Below are positions 8,289 through 12,120 of a DNA stretch of 12,120 nucleotides, one piece after another. Positions within the stretch are counted from its first letter, which is position 1. The number at the start of each line of letters is the position of its first letter. The notes beneath the pieces were generated by a model, which was not told the origin of the DNA, did not search any database, and was given only the letters and a program-made list of their open reading frames with translations. Source of the DNA: Rhodospirillales bacterium (GTDB taxonomy: Bacteria > Pseudomonadota > Alphaproteobacteria > Rhodospirillales > Magnetospirillaceae); contig JASHSH010000078.1 in assembly GCA_030040955.1 (NCBI GenBank), positions 1-12,120 of the forward strand, read 5' to 3'. The position numbers and the translations under genes were made by a program.

Positions 8289-8294
8289 TATAGT
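8289..8294 (+). promoter_or_regulatory. Likely -10 element for the homospermidine synthase gene
   Basis: TATAGT matches the -10 consensus at five of six bases in an otherwise G/C-rich 94-base gap. The -35 is poor (TATTGC at 8266-8271, 17 bases upstream, inside the hairpin). Transcription would start near 8301, giving a leader of about 44 bases to the ATG at 8345. Confidence 0.5.
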
Positions 8295-8344
8295 CGCGGC
8301 CGGGGCGCGGGGACAATCATGGAAATGGCGCGGAGTGCGGGGAG

Positions 8345-9754
8345 ATGGCGCAGGACAAGATCGCCTTTTCGGGACGCCTGGTCATCGTCGGATTCGGCAG
8401 CATCGGCCAGGGCTCCCTGCCCCTGATTCTTCGCCACATCGCCGTCGATCCTTCCCGCATCGTCATCATCACCGCCGAGGAGCGCGGCCGCTCGGTCGCG
8501 CGCGAATATGGCATCCGCTTCGTCGAGAAGGCGCTGACCAGGGAGAATTGTCTCGCCACACTGGAGCCCGAGCTCGGTCCGGGCGACTTCCTGCTCAACG
8601 TCTCGGTCGATGTCTCGTCGGTCGCGCTGATCGAACTCTGCCGCGCCAAGGGCGCGCTCTATCTCGACACCTGCATCGAGCCCTGGGCGGGCGGCTATAC
8701 CGATCCTTCGATCTCGCCTTCGCTGCGCTCCAACTACGCGCTGCGCGAATCCGCGCTCGCGCTGCGCCGTCCGGGCAAGGACCCGACCGCGGTGCTCACG
8801 CATGGCGCGAATCCCGGGCTGGTGTCGCATTTCGTCAAGCGTGCGCTGCTCGACGTCGCCCGCGATGTCGGCCGCAAGATCGCCCCGCCGACCACGCGGC
8901 GCGGCTGGGCCGAGCTGATGGAAAGCCTCGGCGTCAAGGTCGTGCACATCGCCGAGCGCGACACCCAGGTGGCCTCGATGGCCAAGAAGGTCGGTGAGTT
9001 CGTCAATACTTGGTCGATCGACGGATTTTTCAGCGAGGGCAGCCAGCCGGCCGAACTGGGCTGGGGCAGCCACGAGCGCCACATGCCCGCCGACGGCCGC
9101 CGCCACGAATTCGGCCGCGACTGCGCGATCTATCTGCTGCGTCCCGGCGCCTCGACCCGCGTGCGCAGCTGGACGCCGCTCGAAGGCCCGTATCACGGAT
9201 TTCTGATCACGCACGGCGAGTCGATCTCGATCGCGGACTACTTCACCGTCGGCGAGGGCGCGCAGCCGCGCTTCCGTCCCACCTGCCACTATGCCTATCA
9301 CCCCTGCGACGACGCGGTGCTGTCGATCCACGAGCTGGCCGGCAAGAACTGGTGGCTCCAGGAAGAGAAGCGCCTGATGATGGACGAGATCACCACCGGC
9401 ATCGACGAGCTGGGCGTGCTGCTGATGGGCCACGCCAAGGGTGCCTATTGGTACGGCTCGCGGCTGTCGATCGACGAGGCGCGCAGATTGGTGCCGCACA
9501 ACAACGCGACCAGCCTCCAAGTCACCGTGGCGGTGCTCGCCGGCGTGATCTGGGCGATCGAGAACCCCGCGCGCGGCATCGTCGAGCCCGACGAGATGGA
9601 CTTCCAGCGCATCCTCGACATCTGCGATCCCTATCTCGGCGAAGTGGTCGGCGCCTATTCCGACTGGACCCCGCTGCTCGATCGCGGCCGGCTGTTCCCC
9701 GAGGATGTCGACACCGCCGATCCCTGGCAGTTCAAGAATTTCCGGGTGGTGTAG
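8345..9754 (+). CDS. hss: Homospermidine synthase (bacterial, NAD-dependent)
   Basis: This 469-residue protein matches the bacterial homospermidine synthase family (about 470-480 residues, EC 2.5.1.44). The enzyme joins two aminobutyl units from putrescine (or putrescine plus spermidine) to make sym-homospermidine, using NAD as a prosthetic-type cofactor. The N-terminal Rossmann motif is GFGSIGQG (16-23). Other family-typical segments are THGANPGLVSHFVKRAL (H153 onward), the VNTWSIDGFFSEG region with W223 and E231 eight residues on, CHYAYHPCDDAVLSIHEL and LVPHNNATSLQVT. W223/E231 probably correspond to the active-site Trp/Glu pair of the Blastochloris viridis enzyme, recalled from the literature and not aligned here. 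The ATG at 8345 has GGAG (8332-8335) 9 bases upstream; no other in-frame start fits. The gene appears monocistronic, and no other polyamine gene is in the window. A palindromic repeat begins 4 bases after the TAG. Confidence 0.96.
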   Translation: MAQDKIAFSGRLVIVGFGSIGQGSLPLILRHIAVDPSRIVIITAEERGRSVAREYGIRFVEKALTRENCLATLEPELGPGDFLLNVSVDVSSVALIELCRAKGALYLDTCIEPWAGGYTDPSISPSLRSNYALRESALALRRPGKDPTAVLTHGANPGLVSHFVKRALLDVARDVGRKIAPPTTRRGWAELMESLGVKVVHIAERDTQVASMAKKVGEFVNTWSIDGFFSEGSQPAELGWGSHERHMPADGRRHEFGRDCAIYLLRPGASTRVRSWTPLEGPYHGFLITHGESISIADYFTVGEGAQPRFRPTCHYAYHPCDDAVLSIHELAGKNWWLQEEKRLMMDEITTGIDELGVLLMGHAKGAYWYGSRLSIDEARRLVPHNNATSLQVTVAVLAGVIWAIENPARGIVEPDEMDFQRILDICDPYLGEVVGAYSDWTPLLDRGRLFPEDVDTADPWQFKNFRVV

Positions 9755-9758
9755 GCGG

Positions 9759-9790
9759 CGTGGATGGCCGGGCCACGCCCGGCCATGACG
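9759..9790 (+). repeat. REP-like palindromic element, copy A
   Basis: This 32-base element has arms ATGGCCGGG (9764-9772) and CCCGGCCAT (9778-9786) with a 5-base loop, flanked by CGTGG and GACG. It starts 4 bases after the hss stop, so its RNA hairpin may protect the hss 3' end. It differs from copy C only in the loop. Confidence 0.8.
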
Positions 9791-9824
9791 AATAGCGAAA
9801 AACGGGCGGGCGCATTCCCCCTCT

Positions 9825-9867
9825 GTCATGCCCGGGCCGGGCGAAGCCCGAGTCCCGGGCATCCACG
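9825..9867 (-). repeat. REP-like palindromic element, copy B (inverted, longer)
   Basis: Arms ATGCCCGGG (9828-9836) and CCCGGGCAT (9854-9862) enclose an inner hairpin GGGC-GAA-GCCC. The outer bases GTC and CCACG show it is the same family in the opposite orientation to copies A and C, with a G-to-C change in the arm compensated on the other side. Confidence 0.75.
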
Positions 9868-9886
9868 TCCGCCGAGGCCTTGTGGG

Positions 9887-9918
9887 CGTGGATGGCCGGG
9901 TCGAGCCCGGCCATGACG
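9887..9918 (+). repeat. REP-like palindromic element, copy C
   Basis: This 32-base element is identical to copy A except for the loop (TCGA in place of CCAC). Arms are ATGGCCGGG and CCCGGCCAT. Copies A and C are direct repeats 128 bases apart with the inverted copy B between them. The rest of the 211-base gap shows only the -10 box of the next gene. Confidence 0.8.
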
Positions 9919-9953
9919 ATCAAGCCCGCAATCGCGCATCCCTGGCGAGCGTC

Positions 9954-9959
9954 TATACT
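9954..9959 (+). promoter_or_regulatory. -10 element of the helicase gene, likely leaderless start
   Basis: TATACT matches the -10 consensus at five of six bases. Only 6 bases separate it from the GTG at 9966, so the usual transcription start would fall on or beside the start codon. No clear -35 is seen at 17 bases. Confidence 0.5.
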
Positions 9960-9965
9960 GGCCGC

Positions 9966-12120
9966 GTGAGTCCCGATTCCGCCCCCGCGCCGCTGGCCCT
10001 TCCCGCGCTGATCGTGCATCCGCGCGGCGCGGCGTGGCTGAGCGCGGAAGGCGAGATCGAGGCGCTCGATTTCGCCGCCGCGCGCCGCCGGGCCCGCACC
10101 ACGCCCCCCCTGCTCTGTCACCGCATCGCGGTGGCGGCGCGGCTCGGCATCGATCCGTTCTCCGCTTACGACTTGCTCGAACTGTTCGCCTTCGTCCGAC
10201 CGGCGCGCTTCGCCGTGCCCACCGCGCGCGGCCTGGCCGAAGCGCTGGGCTTCGCCGCGCTCGTCGATCACGAGGCCGAGGCCGGCATGCTGGGCGCGCT
10301 GGCCGGCCGTCTGCTCGCCGAGCTCGCGCGCACGGATCGCGGAGCGACCGAGCAGCGGCGGAGCGAGACCCGTCAGATCGCGCGCGTCATGGCGCGGGCG
10401 GGGTGGCCCTGGGGACGGCATGTGCTCGCCGCGCTGCTGGAACCCGCCGACGCCGCTCCCGAGCCGGGCGCGCTCGCGGTCTGGGAGCGTCTCCCCGAAT
10501 GGAACGAATACGCGCCCGAGCCGCCGCCGGGCAGCGAGCCGGTCGATCCGGCCGAGGCGCGCGCCCGCCTGGCCGCGATCCTCGGCGTCGGCGCCGAGCA
10601 GCGCCCCAGCCAGGCCGACTATGCCTCGGCCGCGGCGCTCGCCTTTCAGCCGCGCGAGCGCGAGGGCGAGCCGCGCTTCGTGCTCGCCGAGGCCGGCACC
10701 GGCACCGGCAAGACGCTCGGCTATCTCGCGCCGGCGAGCCTGTGGGCGGAGAAGAACCAGGCGCCGGTCTGGATCAGCACCTACACGCGCAATCTCCAGC
10801 GCCAGCTCGATACCGAGCTGGGCCGCGTCTATCCCGAGCCCGCCGTCAAGGCGCGCAAGGTGGTGGTGCGCAAGGGCCGCGAGAACTATTTCTGCCTGCT
10901 CAATTTCGAGGAGGCGGTGGGCCGCGCCCGGGCGGGCGGCGTGGCGGCGAATGCCGATGCCGTCGTGCTCGGGCTGGTCGCGCGCTGGGCGCTGGCCAGC
11001 CGCGACGGCGACATGGTGGGCGGCGATCTGCCCGGCTGGTTCGTCGATCTGCTCGGCCGCACGCGCATCCTCGGCCTCGCGGACCGGCGCGGCGAATGCA
11101 TCTACTCGGCCTGCCCGCACTGGCGCAAATGCTTCATCGAGCGCAGCGTGCGCCGCGCGCGCCGCGCCGACATCGTGGTGGCGAACCATGCGCTGGTGAT
11201 GATCCAGGCCGCGCTCGGCGGGATCGACGACGGCAGCCCGCCCTTGCGCACCGTGTTCGACGAGGGCCATCACCTGTTCGACGCGGCCGATTCCGCCTTC
11301 GCCGCCAATCTCGGCGGCATCGAGGCGGCCGAGCTGCGCCGCTGGCTGATCGGCGCCGAGGCCGAGGGCAGGCCGTCGCGCGCGCGGGGGCTCAAGCGGC
11401 GCTGCGAGGACCTGCTCGGCGAGGACACATCCGCGCGCGAGATGCTCGACGAGGTGGTGCGCGCCGCCCGCGCGCTGCCGGGTCCGGAATGGCAACGGCG
11501 GTTGGCGGGCGGGGCCTCGCAGGGCGCGGCCGAGGCGTTCCTCGCGGTGCTGCGCCAGCAGGTGCTGGCCCGCGCGCCCTCGACCGACGGACCCTATGGA
11601 CTCGAATGCGACCCGCGCCCGCCGGTTCCCGGACTCGAGGAATCGGCGAACGCGCTGGCCGCGGCGCTGGAACGACTCGCCCGGCCGTTGAAGGGTCTGG
11701 CCGACGCGCTCGCCGAGCAACTGGACACGCGCGCCGCCGAATTGGATGCGGCCACCCGCCAGCGCATCGAGGCGATCGTGCGCGGCATCGCCAACCGCGC
11801 GCTCAATCCGCTCGCCGCCTGGCGCGACATGCTGGCCGGGCTTGCGCGTCCGCGCCCGACCGAATTCGTCGATTGGTTCGCCATCGAGCGCGCCGAGGGC
11901 CGCGAGATCGACTGCGGCTTCCATCGCCACTGGGTGGACCCGACCGTGCCCTTCGCCAAGATGGTGGCCGAGCCGGCGCACGGGGTCCTGATCACCTCGG
12001 CCACGCTGCGCGACGGCTCCGGCGATGTCGAGGCCGACTGGCGCGCGGCCGAGCGGCGCACCGGCGCCGATCATCTGGCCGAGGGCGCGTTGCGCGCCGC
12101 CGTCCCCTCGCCCTTCGACT
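9966..12120 (+). CDS. DinG/Rad3-type ATP-dependent DNA helicase with Fe-S cluster, C-terminus outside window
   Basis: The frame is open from GTG 9966 to the window end (718 codons, no stop). Walker A is AEAGTGTGKT (241-250). It is followed by the Ia-type segment STYTRNLQRQL and a four-Cys Fe-S domain: C310 (ENYFC), C378, C383 and C389 (GEC-x4-C-x5-C). Next come VANHALVM, the motif II box DEGH (432-435, a DEAH variant) and LITSATLRDG near the end of the window. This is the superfamily 2 XPD/DinG layout, a 5'-3' DNA helicase acting in repair or replication-transcription conflicts. The first 210 or so residues, before the helicase core, contain LLELFAFVRPARFAVPT and are not a domain I can name. 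The second RecA domain lies mostly outside the window. Start choice: conserved-looking sequence begins within about ten residues of the GTG, and no Shine-Dalgarno is present. Confidence 0.93.
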   Translation, partial: MSPDSAPAPLALPALIVHPRGAAWLSAEGEIEALDFAAARRRARTTPPLLCHRIAVAARLGIDPFSAYDLLELFAFVRPARFAVPTARGLAEALGFAALVDHEAEAGMLGALAGRLLAELARTDRGATEQRRSETRQIARVMARAGWPWGRHVLAALLEPADAAPEPGALAVWERLPEWNEYAPEPPPGSEPVDPAEARARLAAILGVGAEQRPSQADYASAAALAFQPREREGEPRFVLAEAGTGTGKTLGYLAPASLWAEKNQAPVWISTYTRNLQRQLDTELGRVYPEPAVKARKVVVRKGRENYFCLLNFEEAVGRARAGGVAANADAVVLGLVARWALASRDGDMVGGDLPGWFVDLLGRTRILGLADRRGECIYSACPHWRKCFIERSVRRARRADIVVANHALVMIQAALGGIDDGSPPLRTVFDEGHHLFDAADSAFAANLGGIEAAELRRWLIGAEAEGRPSRARGLKRRCEDLLGEDTSAREMLDEVVRAARALPGPEWQRRLAGGASQGAAEAFLAVLRQQVLARAPSTDGPYGLECDPRPPVPGLEESANALAAALERLARPLKGLADALAEQLDTRAAELDAATRQRIEAIVRGIANRALNPLAAWRDMLAGLARPRPTEFVDWFAIERAEGREIDCGFHRHWVDPTVPFAKMVAEPAHGVLITSATLRDGSGDVEADWRAAERRTGADHLAEGALRAAVPSPFD

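Noticed and set aside
7209..8426. 405-codon plus-strand frame spanning the tesA-like and thpR genes
   Set aside because: Arg/Ser-rich translation out of frame with two well-supported genes.
8288..9862. 524-codon minus-strand open frame opposite homospermidine synthase
   Set aside because: Antisense to a well-conserved enzyme; no domain or ribosome site, and it runs into the repeat cluster.
10104..10110. Run of seven C in the helicase N-terminal region as a phase-variation tract
   Set aside because: Short for slippage in such GC-rich DNA, and the frame continues intact with family-like sequence on both sides.
9732..12074. 780-codon minus-strand open frame opposite the helicase
   Set aside because: The plus strand carries all helicase motifs in order; the antisense product has only low-complexity, shadow-like composition.

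Overview
The window is GC-rich bacterial chromosome with tightly packed genes. It is most likely from an alphaproteobacterium. The reasons are a bacterial-type homospermidine synthase, small palindromic repeats with a CGTGGATG...CATGAC frame that I associate with that class, and the family-level look of the proteins. I cannot place it below class from sequence alone. There are eight recognisable whole genes. One of these, pncA, has an unresolved 3' end. Two further genes are cut by the window edges. No RNA gene, IS element, phage gene or CRISPR array was found, and no gene-free stretch exceeds 300 bases.

Left part (1-2573). A minus-strand gene entering from position 1 encodes, in one uninterrupted frame, a CoA-binding Rossmann domain followed by an O-acetylhomoserine sulfhydrylase-type PLP domain. 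It is divergent from a nicotinamidase (pncA). Their start codons are 44 bases apart and are bracketed by a perfect 13-bp inverted repeat centred between them. The pncA frame has no stop where the protein should end, and stays open antisense through the convergent Bax inhibitor-1/YccA-family gene. That gene has its own terminator with a UUCG loop.

Middle (2574-8250). A minus-strand ABC exporter pair, ATPase then FtsX-type permease with a 4-base overlap, matches the YbbA-YbbP type. In E. coli the ybbAP genes are divergent from the lipase/thioesterase gene tesA. Here the secreted GDSL hydrolase is nearby and divergent, but a zinc-less medium-chain dehydrogenase/reductase gene sits between them. 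The hydrolase gene overlaps an RNA 2',3'-cyclic phosphodiesterase gene (thpR) by 4 bases, so those two are probably cotranscribed.

Right part (8251-12120). Homospermidine synthase appears monocistronic, with a likely promoter in front. It is followed by a cluster of three palindromic repeats. A DinG/Rad3-type iron-sulfur helicase then begins at a GTG only 6 bases after a good -10 box, consistent with a leaderless message, and runs off the window end.

Nothing here looks like a defence island or a complete new system. The most unusual points are the domain fusion, the symmetric divergent start region and the non-stop pncA frame.
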